Source: JAMCUI01 sp964520615
GTDB lineage: Bacteria > Patescibacteriota > Microgenomatia > 2-02-FULL-39-11
Direction of reading: 5' to 3'
Assembly: GCA_964520615.1 (NCBI GenBank)
Contig: CAZFNL010000029.1
Coordinates: 1-34,053, forward strand
DNA: 34,053 nt
A model generated the notes under the pieces. The model ran no database searches and was not told where the DNA came from. It saw only the letters and a list, made by a program, of their open reading frames with translations. A program made the position numbers and the translations under genes. Of this stretch, positions 1 through 6,884 are shown piece after piece; positions within the stretch are counted from its first letter, which is position 1, and each line of letters begins with the position of its first letter.

Positions 1-2
1 CA

Positions 3-1556
3 CTAGTGATGTCCATCTCCTTTTTTTGAGATCATATCCATTATAGATTTCATATAGTAGAATTGGCTCATAGCTCCCATACCTGTTCCTACCGCTCCAG
101 TCACTGGTGCAAAAGCGCTACCGGCAGTAACGGGTATGGCAGCTTTCGGATGGAAGAGTTTTTTGACTGAAGCAATCATGCTGGGAGCCATAAATATAAT
201 TCCCAATCCAATTACGATTGCAAGCGGGTTGCCGCGAATATGCAGTATGCTTTGATTTATAATCGGTATAGTGAGATTGAGTTCTCCGCCTCCAGCAGGA
301 ATTAACGGCGGACTCCAGAGATTGCCGCTCCAGGCAATAGACGTGAATATCCAGCTGAAATAAATAACCGCAACTGTAGTCGGAAAGACTATCAAATTGG
401 CAATTATGTTTTGTATCCATTGTCCAAAAGCGGATCTTCCGGGTATAGCCTCCTGCAGGAGTAAAATTGGAGCAATAATAACAGTCAATAATAACTGGAT
501 ATATGAGTTTAGTAACAGGAAAAATATACGGATAAAAGTAAATAAAAGGCCAAGACCAATAATAAAAAGAATGATGGCTAGCGGAGCTCCTGCTAGAAAA
601 AGACCGGCTCCTCCGGTAAAAGTGCCCAATATCGCAAGCATCGCTTCAATAATAATTGTGATTGCACCATAACCCAGTAAGTTTGTTCCAGAACTGAAGA
701 ATGCCTGTTGGAAAAAAGACGGCACAAGTCCTAAAGAGAAAACGGCTGAAGCGAGTTTTCCGATACCTGCCCAGCCGCCACCCATAAATTCCTGTTGTTG
801 TTGGGCAACGTTTTTAAGAAAACCCGCCCCAATTATAAGGTTGTTAGGAACGGCGCTTGCCATAAGTTGAATAACTATTGCAATTGCCAGATACATTAGA
901 TCGATAAAAAAACCGGCAATCGGGTAAGAAAATGTGATTAGAAGCAGGGTAACTATAATTTTTGGTAAGGCTGCCTGGATAGAGATAACTGTTTTAGGGT
1001 CAATTTTCATACGGAATATTATCATGAAACCAATGGCGATCATGATAATAATCAGTATGGTATATGCTATATTCCTTGCAGTCTGCCATAGCGGTAAAAG
1101 AGGGACAAGGCCTGAGAATCCAATGCCCTGAGCGTTAGCGGTTGTAGCCAAAAAGCCGGAATTTGCCAACAGGTTTTGTGTATATGCGATAGCTGAAGCC
1201 GGCGGATGGTCATATAATGTTCCTATGGCTTGTGCCATCAGCCCTAAAGCGCTCGTGTTTTCCAGACTGCTTTGCCCATTATTTGAATTGGATGACTGGC
1301 ATGGCATGATAGCGCATGTCAGCTTCCCCAGTAATGTAAAAGTGTTGTAACCTATTACCCTATCAGAAAAAATCACGGTTTGGCCTGTATTTTTTTCGAC
1401 ATTTTCTGCGCTTTGTTCATTAGTGAGCATTTTTTCAAAAGAAAAATTGAATGGATTATCAGCCGCTGAAATCTTTTTTGGTAGGATGAGGAGAAATAGA
1501 ACAGAGGATATAAATAGAACAACGAAAAGGAGTATTTTATCAGGCAGCTTGAGCAT
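3..1556 (-). CDS. VirB6/TrbL-like polytopic membrane protein
   Basis: 517-residue membrane protein, probably the inner-membrane channel component of a type IV secretion-like apparatus. The N-terminus is a signal peptide or first helix (about residues 8-30, ending before ISAADN). A polar external stretch follows to about 155, then several long hydrophobic segments (about 160-185, 195-235, 295-370, 385-410, 440-465). The segment after the fourth cluster, APILLLQEAIPGR followed by FGQWIQNIIANLIVF, resembles the conserved cytoplasmic loop and following helix of VirB6/TrbL proteins. It is the last gene of a run of small pilin-like genes on the same strand, which supports the secretion assignment. 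The C-terminus is polar and ends KKGDGHH. It has its own promoter at 1563-1591, with the ATG only 6 nt past the -10. No VirB4-type ATPase lies in the window. The family call rests on topology, one motif and context, so it is moderate; the reading frame is secure. Confidence 0.6.
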   Translation of the reverse strand: MLKLPDKILLFVVLFISSVLFLLILPKKISAADNPFNFSFEKMLTNEQSAENVEKNTGQTVIFSDRVIGYNTFTLLGKLTCAIMPCQSSNSNNGQSSLENTSALGLMAQAIGTLYDHPPASAIAYTQNLLANSGFLATTANAQGIGFSGLVPLLPLWQTARNIAYTILIIIMIAIGFMIIFRMKIDPKTVISIQAALPKIIVTLLLITFSYPIAGFFIDLMYLAIAIVIQLMASAVPNNLIIGAGFLKNVAQQQQEFMGGGWAGIGKLASAVFSLGLVPSFFQQAFFSSGTNLLGYGAITIIIEAMLAILGTFTGGAGLFLAGAPLAIILFIIGLGLLFTFIRIFFLLLNSYIQLLLTVIIAPILLLQEAIPGRSAFGQWIQNIIANLIVFPTTVAVIYFSWIFTSIAWSGNLWSPPLIPAGGGELNLTIPIINQSILHIRGNPLAIVIGLGIIFMAPSMIASVKKLFHPKAAIPVTAGSAFAPVTGAVGTGMGAMSQFYYMKSIMDMISKKGDGHH

Positions 1557-1562
1557 AACTTT

Positions 1563-1591
1563 ATTATTCTTCTTTTTGTCAGTTATGTCAA
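1563..1591 (-). promoter_or_regulatory. Promoter of the VirB6-like gene, leaderless geometry
   Basis: On the minus strand TTGACA (1591-1586), a 17-nt spacer and AATAAT (1568-1563) precede the ATG at 1556 by 6 nt. Transcription would start at or next to the start codon, and no Shine-Dalgarno is present. Confidence 0.6.
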
Positions 1592-1612
1592 GGAAGCATA
1601 AGCTGGATTAAC

Positions 1613-1732
1613 CCGCCTTCGCGGAATTCTCCGACCGTTAGGCCGCGGGATGCAGAAACATTTTTCCGCTTCGGAAAGGTTTTCGCTCCGACGAAACGCA
1701 TGATTCAGATTCCCTGACCGTAAGGTCGAGGG
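1613..1732. repeat. Cluster of four or five short hairpins between pilin genes
   Basis: In 120 nt there are successive inverted repeats: CCGC/GCGG with a CTTC loop (1613-1624), TTTCCG/CGGAAA (1663-1677), TTTCG/CGAAA (1681-1696), and CCCTGACC/GGTCGAGGG with a GTAA loop and one bulged base (1712-1732). A weaker version of the last, GACCGTTAGGCC, lies at 1633-1644. The stretch is more GC-rich than the flanking genes and holds no credible gene. It may act as a terminator or processing region between the pilin gene at 1737 and the VirB6-like gene, or be a dispersed repeat unit. Confidence 0.5.
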
Positions 1733-1736
1733 AGCT

Positions 1737-2051
1737 TCACTGGGGGATGGTAAAAGTGGTAATGTTGACTCCGGTAAAACTTTCAATAAGTTTGAATATT
1801 ATAAAGGCAACTGCAAAAAGGACAATTCCAATGATAGCGTAGGTCATAGTCTGTTGCGCGGAAGCTGCGGCTTTTTGATCACCTCCAGAGGTGAGAAACT
1901 TAAAGCCTCCAATAGTTAACATGATAAATAGTGCCAAAACAGCAAGACTGATTGAAATTGTCAGAATTCTAGTAAAAACCACTTCTAAGCATTTGAAGGT
2001 TGGGATATCTACTCCACCTATGTTAAGAGTACATGTTGACCAATCAGTCAT
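1737..2051 (-). CDS. Type IV secretion pilin-like two-helix protein (paralog 1)
   Basis: 104-residue protein without a clear signal peptide. Two hydrophobic helices (about 30-50 and 72-92) flank a short polar loop with TSGGD at about 55, followed by a stretch rich in Ala, Gln and Lys. This helix-GGD loop-helix plan is that of the CPR-type T4SS pilin family (VirB2/TrbC-like, Pfam T4SS_pilin). Two Cys near the N-terminus (STCTLN and KCLEV) may form a disulfide outside the membrane. It is preceded by another paralog 20 nt upstream, so the two are probably co-transcribed. The family assignment comes from shape and from similarity to the other paralogs in this window. Confidence 0.65.
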   Translation of the reverse strand: MTDWSTCTLNIGGVDIPTFKCLEVVFTRILTISISLAVLALFIMLTIGGFKFLTSGGDQKAAASAQQTMTYAIIGIVLFAVAFIIFKLIESFTGVNITTFTIPQ

Positions 2052-2071
2052 GAAGAGAAATCGGTATTAAA

Positions 2072-2461
2072 TTAAAATGGTGTCGGGATGCTAAGATTCT
2101 GAAGGTTAAACCCTAGGAATTGTCCGGCAACAAGCATGATTGCCCATGCAGCAAAGACAATAAATAGCCCCAGGAGAGCTGCTTGGATACGGTGTTGAGC
2201 GGCCTCAACTCCGGCTTTGTCGCCTCCTGAGGTGATCCAGCCAAATCCTCCCCAAATAAGGAAAATAAACGCAGCCAGAGCGGAAACAACCAGTATAAGA
2301 CCAATAATACCTCCTATCAGTTTGCCGGGATCAACTATTTTCAAGTTTGGAGGTGTGGAGACACTGATGTTTACCTGGGCAAGTGCGATTGATGGGAAAA
2401 ATATAAGAGTGCCGATACTTCCTATTCCGATTGCCAATGCTAATTTTATCGCCTTCTTCAT
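2072..2461 (-). CDS. Type IV secretion pilin-like protein with signal peptide (paralog 2)
   Basis: 129-residue secreted pilin-like protein. A clear signal peptide (Lys-Lys start, hydrophobic core, cleavage after about SIALA-Q) is followed by a short external segment. Two helices (about 47-72 and 90-115) flank the loop TSGGDKAGVEAA. The motif GLFIVFAAW in the second helix is shared with the next upstream paralog. A strong promoter (2483-2511) and an AAGAAAGG Shine-Dalgarno 8-10 nt before the ATG make this the start of a transcript that also includes the gene at 1737. Its role is likely as a structural subunit of a pilus or secretion conduit. Confidence 0.7.
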   Translation of the reverse strand: MKKAIKLALAIGIGSIGTLIFFPSIALAQVNISVSTPPNLKIVDPGKLIGGIIGLILVVSALAAFIFLIWGGFGWITSGGDKAGVEAAQHRIQAALLGLFIVFAAWAIMLVAGQFLGFNLQNLSIPTPF

Positions 2462-2482
2462 GATTTTAGCCTTTCTTTCAGT

Positions 2483-2511
2483 ATTATGAATAGTTTTTTA
2501 ATGCTTGTCAA
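2483..2511 (-). promoter_or_regulatory. Sigma70-type promoter for pilin-like genes 2072 and 1737
   Basis: On the minus strand TTGACA (2511-2506), a 17-nt spacer and CATAAT (2488-2483) lie 21 nt before the ATG at 2461. Unlike most promoters here it leaves room for a leader containing a purine-rich Shine-Dalgarno (GAAAGG). Confidence 0.7.
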
Positions 2512-2579
2512 GCTCTTTAGTAACAAATTTATAGCAAACAAAGAGAGAACTTAGTTTTTCATTATTAACAAAATATGTA

Positions 2580-2930
2580 TTATAAAAGTTTAGGCAGACT
2601 GAGTTGGAAACCACCTCCAGCGATTGAGCCTATACCCAAGAATCTCAGGATAACTAGATAAATTGTCCAGGCGGCAAAAACAATAAACAAACCTAAGAGA
2701 GCATTGGTGATTCTATTGCGCGCGTTTTCCACCCCAGTTTTATCTCCTCCTGAGGAAATCCATTCCAGGCCTCCCTGTAGCAGCTGAAATAAAGTCCAGA
2801 TTGAAGCAAATACGAGGATTAGTCCTACCAGACCGGAGATGAAGGTACCTAAGATACTCCCTGCATTATCAGGGTTTGCGTTTGCAATTCCTGATACTAC
2901 CGGGTTGACAATAGGATCGATATAAATCAT
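2580..2930 (-). CDS. Type IV secretion pilin-like protein (paralog 3)
   Basis: 116 residues if it starts at the ATG at 2930, which overlaps the TGA of the upstream paralog as ATGA. A frame extending up to 3011 is open but would overlap the upstream gene by 85 nt, so I reject that longer start. There is no cleavable signal peptide. Two helices flank SSGGDKTGVENARNRI, and the second helix carries GLFIVFAAW as in the paralog at 2072. The overlap implies translational coupling with the gene at 2927-3370. It is probably a pilus or secretion subunit. Confidence 0.65.
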   Translation of the reverse strand: MIYIDPIVNPVVSGIANANPDNAGSILGTFISGLVGLILVFASIWTLFQLLQGGLEWISSGGDKTGVENARNRITNALLGLFIVFAAWTIYLVILRFLGIGSIAGGGFQLSLPKLL

Positions 2931-3370
2931 ATGCCAAGGTTTTGTAAAACACTTCCCGGATTTAAGATGCTTAGACCAAGCATTGATCCAATCACTCCGA
3001 TTATTGCCCAAGCGATAACAACAATTACAAGGCCGATAAGAGAATTGGTAATCTTATCTCTAGCAGCCGTCGTGTCGTTTTTATCTCCACCTGCTGAAAT
3101 CCACTGAAATCCTGCCGTAATAAACTGGAATATAAACCAAAGCGCAGCAATCATGGTTAAAAAACCAATGACACCGCTTATGACTTTGTTTAATGTATTC
3201 CCTACATCCTCTTTAGTGTTGTTCTGGCAAAGAAAATCGGCTATAACCCCAAATCCTCCTCCGCAACCAAGTCCTTGACTGCTGTTTGTGGTTTGTGCTT
3301 GAGCTATTTTCCCTGAATAAGCAAAAAGTAATGAAAAAGTAAAAAGTATAATAAATAATTTGATTTTCAT
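2927..3370 (-). CDS. Type IV secretion pilin-like protein with signal peptide (paralog 4)
   Basis: 147-residue secreted member of the local pilin-like family. The signal peptide ends near KIAQAQ. A Cys-containing external segment follows (GLGCGGGFG and DFLCQN). Two helices flank SAGGDKNDTTAARDKI. A weak AGGT Shine-Dalgarno sits 6-7 nt before the ATG. It is the first gene of a coupled pair with 2580-2930. The external Cys pair parallels Cys in paralogs 1 and 5. Confidence 0.65.
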   Translation of the reverse strand: MKIKLFIILFTFSLLFAYSGKIAQAQTTNSSQGLGCGGGFGVIADFLCQNNTKEDVGNTLNKVISGVIGFLTMIAALWFIFQFITAGFQWISAGGDKNDTTAARDKITNSLIGLVIVVIAWAIIGVIGSMLGLSILNPGSVLQNLGI

Positions 3371-3388
3371 AATCTTACCTGTATTATC

Positions 3389-3757
3389 TTACTGCTGTAA
3401 TTGTGGCTGCAATATCGCAGTTGGGTTCTTGAAGAGTAACATGCCAATGATTGCAGCCAGAAGAAATGAAGAAACGATAATGAGTAGTCCTAAAAAGGTT
3501 TGCCAGATACGTTCCCATGATTTTCCTATCGCTTTTGAGTCCCCCCCCGCTGTCATAAATCCAAATCCACCAATTATCAGATTTATAAAACCCCAGAGTC
3601 CAGCGATGATAAACACGAGCTTTAACAGAGAGTTTAGAAATATAAGCATACCTGTTAATTTACCGGTAGAGTCTATTCCAGACTGTATAAAGCTTGGCGG
3701 GGTGATACAACCTATTGCGGGATCACAAGCAGCTAATATGTAATTTATGATGATCAT
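3389..3757 (-). CDS. Type IV secretion pilin-like protein (paralog 5), G8 tract in the loop
   Basis: 122 residues from the ATG at 3757, one base after the stop of the upstream gene; a GTG at 3775 is an alternative. The N-terminus is hydrophobic (MIIINYILAACDPAIGC), and the second Cys may pair with the first. Two helices flank TAGGDSKAIGKSWERI. The GGD codons are written as a run of eight G on the coding strand (3541-3548), so slippage there would truncate the protein. It lies between paralogs 4 and 6 on the same strand and is probably co-transcribed from the promoter at 4092-4120. Confidence 0.6.
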   Translation of the reverse strand: MIIINYILAACDPAIGCITPPSFIQSGIDSTGKLTGMLIFLNSLLKLVFIIAGLWGFINLIIGGFGFMTAGGDSKAIGKSWERIWQTFLGLLIIVSSFLLAAIIGMLLFKNPTAILQPQLQQ

Positions 3758-3758
3758 A

Positions 3759-4085
3759 TTAAAAACCAAGACCACTTAACGATCCATGGGTAACGAAGTT
3801 TATTATTTGCAATATCCAGTATGCACCAAACATGGTGACAAGTCCAATTATGGCATAGGTTAGTGCCTGTTTTTTACTTTCAGCCTCATGAGAATCTCCT
3901 CCTCCAGCACCGGAAATCATTCCTATGCCGGCTACTATTATAATTACGAAGGAGATGATTCCGCCAAGCAGTAATATGTTGGGTAAGAGATGGGAAACAA
4001 TATCAGAAAGTGAACTAAAACCTCCGTTTCCGTTTTCACCGGACAACTGCCAAACTTTTGATATGTCTACCTGTGCCAATCGCAT
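3759..4085 (-). CDS. Type IV secretion pilin-like protein (paralog 6)
   Basis: 108-residue protein at the head of the minus-strand cluster. A short polar N-terminus rich in Gly and Asn is followed by two helices flanking SGAGGGDSHEAESKKQ. The second helix (LTYAIIGLVTMFGAYWILQIINF) is closest to paralog 1. The promoter at 4092-4120 places the -10 six nt before the ATG. The gene shares its upstream region with the divergently transcribed sigma factor gene, so one regulator could act on both. Confidence 0.65.
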   Translation of the reverse strand: MRLAQVDISKVWQLSGENGNGGFSSLSDIVSHLLPNILLLGGIISFVIIIVAGIGMISGAGGGDSHEAESKKQALTYAIIGLVTMFGAYWILQIINFVTHGSLSGLGF

Positions 4086-4091
4086 AATTTT

Positions 4092-4120
4092 AGTCTAGTA
4101 TTTTGTATATATGTTTTCAA
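4092..4120 (-). promoter_or_regulatory. Promoter of the pilin cluster, leaderless geometry
   Basis: Minus strand: TTGAAA (4120-4115), a 17-nt spacer, TAGACT (4097-4092), then 6 nt to the ATG at 4085. No Shine-Dalgarno is present. Confidence 0.5.
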
Positions 4121-4157
4121 CCTTCTAAGTAGCCTTTTGTACCTTCTTATATTAGGT

Positions 4158-4206
4158 TTGACAGAATATTCCTAGTTTGTCAACTTCTTATATAAAGATC
4201 TATAAT
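4158..4206 (+). promoter_or_regulatory. Promoter of the sigma factor/mevalonate block with an inverted repeat
   Basis: TTGTCA (4177-4182), an 18-nt spacer and a perfect TATAAT (4201-4206) precede the sigma gene. TTGACA (4158-4163) and TGTCAA (4178-4183) form an inverted repeat 14 nt apart around a GAATATTC palindrome. The second arm overlaps the -35, so a repressor or activator site is possible. This is the only strong promoter seen upstream of the tightly packed run ending at 13000, apart from an extended -10 before HMG-CoA reductase. Confidence 0.55.
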
Positions 4207-4261
4207 ATATACCTTATATATTATATCTTTGAGTGAAATTATATTATTTTCCGACAAATAT

Positions 4262-4798
4262 ATGATGAGCGAAAAGGAAATAATAAATGGTATTCTTCAT
4301 GGTAACGAAAAAACGCTGCGTTTTTTTTACCTTTATTATCAGCCAAGACTTGGAGCGTATCTTAAAAATAAAGTATCAAATGAGGCAGATGCTGAGGAGA
4401 TTTTGCAGGATACTCTTTTGGCTACCATTGAGGGGCTGCGTGATTTTGCCTTCCGGTCGTCTCTTTTCACATTCATTTGCAGTATAGCCAACCATAAGGT
4501 GATTGATTATTACAGAAAGAAAAAGATAAAAAATGTTGTCTTTTCTCATATCCCAGATATTGAGCCTCTTATAGCTACATTGTCCGGTCCCGAGGATGAT
4601 TTTGATGATCAACTTCTGAAACAGAAGATAATAGCTACATTCAGAAAAATTGCCCCGCGGTACAGTCTCATATTAAAACTGAAATATGTCTATGGTTATT
4701 CAGTTGAAGAAATCGCTAGAAAGCTATCAATTTCCTTCAAAAGCGCCGAAAGCCAACTTTTCCGTGCACGAAGAGCTTTCGAGTTGGCTTATTCATAA
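4262..4798 (+). CDS. ECF-type sigma-70 family RNA polymerase sigma factor
   Basis: 178 residues from the ATG at 4262; the next codon is also ATG, and a TTG at 4229 would add 11 residues. Region 2 is recognisable (YYQPRLGAYLKNKV, then DAEEILQDTLLATIEGL and SLFTFICSIANHKVIDYYRKKK). Region 4 is at the C-terminus with the helix-turn-helix YSVEEIARKLSISFKSAESQLFRARRAF. Regions 1 and 3 are absent, as in extracytoplasmic-function sigma factors. The next gene, 10 nt downstream, encodes a small single-helix membrane protein that could be its anti-sigma factor. Its position at the head of an isoprenoid and membrane gene block suggests envelope-responsive control, but that is inference. Confidence 0.85.
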   Translation: MMSEKEIINGILHGNEKTLRFFYLYYQPRLGAYLKNKVSNEADAEEILQDTLLATIEGLRDFAFRSSLFTFICSIANHKVIDYYRKKKIKNVVFSHIPDIEPLIATLSGPEDDFDDQLLKQKIIATFRKIAPRYSLILKLKYVYGYSVEEIARKLSISFKSAESQLFRARRAFELAYS

Positions 4799-4808
4799 AA
4801 AATAACTT

Positions 4809-5042
4809 ATGGATAATGATAAAACATATCAGCTTTTAGTTGATAAAATGCATGAGGTTGCAGCTATACCTACTCAGGAGATGGGAAATTTTACTATTGT
4901 TTATAAGAAACTTGTGCCTTTCTTAAAATATTATCCCTGGAAAAGCGCTATCATACTTTCTTTTATATCGGTTTCTTTACTTTATTTGGTATTCGGAACA
5001 TTTCTAGTTAAAATTGCTTCCATGCTTCAATTCGGGTTTTGA
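4809..5042 (+). CDS. Small single-helix membrane protein, candidate anti-sigma factor
   Basis: 77 residues: a polar N-terminal 45 (starting MDNDKTYQLLVDKMHEV), one hydrophobic helix (about 47-70) and a short tail. No HxxxCxxC zinc motif of the ZAS anti-sigma family is present, so the anti-sigma role rests only on size, topology and position directly after an ECF sigma gene. Spacing is 10 nt to the sigma gene and 8 nt to the next ATG. I do not recognise the family. Confidence 0.5.
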   Translation: MDNDKTYQLLVDKMHEVAAIPTQEMGNFTIVYKKLVPFLKYYPWKSAIILSFISVSLLYLVFGTFLVKIASMLQFGF

Positions 5043-5050
5043 CTTCTGTT

Positions 5051-5680
5051 ATGGGTGTGTTTTTTTTAACCTTTGCCCGTCTTCTTTTCTTTTTCACAAA
5101 GAATCTAATTGGATGTTTTAACACTCCATATCTGACCTACAGAAAGCTTTTGGGAGAAAAATCCGGAATATACCAAACCGGTTTTATTTTTATTCTTGTG
5201 ATATCCTATTTTATTTTCGCTTCAGCTTTAAGGGTTGGCATACATAGTCCTCTTCTTTTAACTTTAAGATTGAATCTTCTTTTGCTCTCTGCCGCGATTG
5301 GATTTATAGCTATGTTATTTGTCATATTTATATTGGGGAAAACTATTGGAAGTAGCGGTAGATTTATTGATGTATATAAACTTTGGTCTTTCACTCTTAT
5401 CCCGACAATAGTTTGGTTTTTTACAACTTCATTACTTTATATAATTATTCCACCTCCAAGAACATTAAGTTTTTTGGGTAAGCTGTTTAGCGTTGTCTTT
5501 ATCGCTTTTTCAGTCTCAGTCTTTCTTTGGAAGGCAATATTATATTATTTAACTTTGCGGTTTGCCCTCAGGCTTGATCTTATAAGGATCGGTTTTATGA
5601 CTGTAGTCATATTGCCTCTACTTGTGGTTTATTCGGTGTTGATGTATAAGCTGGGAATTTTTAGAGTCCCATTTATTTAG
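5051..5680 (+). CDS. Polytopic membrane protein, Yip1-like topology
   Basis: 209 residues from the ATG at 5051; a TTG at 5039 overlapping the previous stop is possible. About five hydrophobic segments are seen, with the pattern of Yip1/YIPF-type proteins: a short polar N-terminus with aromatic residues (NTPYLTYRKLLGEKSG), then helices at about 45-65, 75-105, 115-140, 145-170 and 180-200. KLWSFTLIPTIVWF corresponds to the polar/Trp stretch often seen in that family. Function is unknown. It is co-directional and nearly contiguous with the sigma factor and HMG-CoA reductase genes, so it may be part of the sensing unit or a membrane-organising protein. Confidence 0.5.
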   Translation: MGVFFLTFARLLFFFTKNLIGCFNTPYLTYRKLLGEKSGIYQTGFIFILVISYFIFASALRVGIHSPLLLTLRLNLLLLSAAIGFIAMLFVIFILGKTIGSSGRFIDVYKLWSFTLIPTIVWFFTTSLLYIIIPPPRTLSFLGKLFSVVFIAFSVSVFLWKAILYYLTLRFALRLDLIRIGFMTVVILPLLVVYSVLMYKLGIFRVPFI

Positions 5681-5684
5681 TTAG

Positions 5685-5693
5685 TGATATAGT
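5685..5693 (+). promoter_or_regulatory. Extended -10 before HMG-CoA reductase
   Basis: TGATATAGT (TGn plus TATAGT) ends 7 nt before the ATG at 5701, which would give a leaderless transcript. No good -35 is seen, as is allowed for an extended -10. It may be an internal promoter for the mevalonate genes. Confidence 0.35.
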
Positions 5694-5700
5694 GTGGTTT

Positions 5701-6867
5701 ATGAGATTACGTGACTTAAAAACTATTCAGGAGAGAAGAAAATTTTTAGAAAAGAAAATCGGAATTTCCTTTTTCCCAAACGAAAACTTTCCTGACGGTT
5801 TTGAAGTTGCTCAGGAAAGAAACTGTGAAAACATGATAGGGGTAGTTCATGTACCGGTAGGTGTAGCTGGACCGATTCTATTGAATGGTAAATCAGCTTC
5901 AGGAGAAATTTATATTCCGCTTGCAACTACTGAAGGAGCTTTGGTTGCATCAGTTAACCGCGGTTGTAAAGCGATAAATCAAAACGGAGGTGTTTCAGTT
6001 TATACTGAAAATATTGGTATAACACGTGGTCCAGTCTTCAGAACAAGCGGTTTGGCACAGGGTCTGCATCTGAAACAATGGGTCAAAGATGAGTTTGCCC
6101 AGTTGCAGAAGATAGTTGTCTCAACATCATCTCATATTGCCCTTATAAAGGTTGATTTCCAGATATCAGGCAGGAATATATATATGAGATTTTATTACGA
6201 TACTCAAGACGCCATGGGGATGAATATGATAACAATAGCCACACAAGAGTTAGTTTCATTTATAGAAGATAGGATGAAGGTTAAATGTACATCACTCGCA
6301 GGAAATTATGATATTGATAAAAAACCGGCTTGGTTAAATTTTATCTCGGGCCGTGGTAGAAAGGTTTGGTCAGAGGCTGTTTTGAAAGAAAGTACTATTA
6401 AGGAAGTATTAAAGACGACTCCGTCTGCCATACATGATGTGTCGGTAAGTAAGAATTTGGTGGGTTCGGCCCTTTCAGGATCTTTGGGGTTTAATGCCCA
6501 TTTTGCCAATGTTATTGCTGCAATTTTTATTGCCACAGGTCAGGATGCGGCACATGTGGTTGAAGGAAGTCTGGGAATTTGTACGACAGAAATAGTTGAT
6601 AATAACAGTCTTTATATATCGGCATTTCTGCCGGATTTGCCCGTTGGAACAATAGGCGGCGGTACTAATTTACCATCACAGAAGAAAATGTTGGAACTTA
6701 TGGGACTGGCAGGTGGAGATAAAGGCAGCAACGGAGAGAAGATTGCAGAAATAATTGGGGCAAGCGTTCTAGCCGGGGAATTATCCCTTTTGGCATCTTT
6801 GGCTGAAGGAAGCTTGGCAAAAACACATGAAAGGTTGGGAAGAGGAAAAGTTAAAAAAAAGATGTAA
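5701..6867 (+). CDS. hmgA: Hydroxymethylglutaryl-CoA reductase, class I
   Basis: Reduces HMG-CoA to mevalonate with two NADPH, the committing step of the mevalonate pathway. 388 residues from the ATG at 5701 (a GTG at 5692 would add three). Motifs of class I enzymes (archaea, eukaryotes and some bacteria) are all present: ENMIGVVHVPVGVAGP, the catalytic Glu78 in LATTEGALVAS, DAMGMNM, the catalytic Lys in DKKPAWLN (about 207), the catalytic Asp282 in GQDAAH, TIGGGT, and the C-terminal His376 in AKTHERLGRG. There is no membrane domain, as in archaeal enzymes. HMG-CoA synthase follows 17 nt downstream, with the rest of the pathway behind it. The class I form in a bacterial genome fits the archaeal character of the next three genes. 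Confidence 0.95.
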   Translation: MRLRDLKTIQERRKFLEKKIGISFFPNENFPDGFEVAQERNCENMIGVVHVPVGVAGPILLNGKSASGEIYIPLATTEGALVASVNRGCKAINQNGGVSVYTENIGITRGPVFRTSGLAQGLHLKQWVKDEFAQLQKIVVSTSSHIALIKVDFQISGRNIYMRFYYDTQDAMGMNMITIATQELVSFIEDRMKVKCTSLAGNYDIDKKPAWLNFISGRGRKVWSEAVLKESTIKEVLKTTPSAIHDVSVSKNLVGSALSGSLGFNAHFANVIAAIFIATGQDAAHVVEGSLGICTTEIVDNNSLYISAFLPDLPVGTIGGGTNLPSQKKMLELMGLAGGDKGSNGEKIAEIIGASVLAGELSLLASLAEGSLAKTHERLGRGKVKKKM

Positions 6868-6884
6868 TTTACCTCTTAATAATT

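Noticed and set aside
2931..3011. N-terminal extension of the pilin-like gene at 2580
   Set aside because: Would overlap the coding sequence of the upstream paralog; the ATGA overlap at 2927-2930 gives a natural start.
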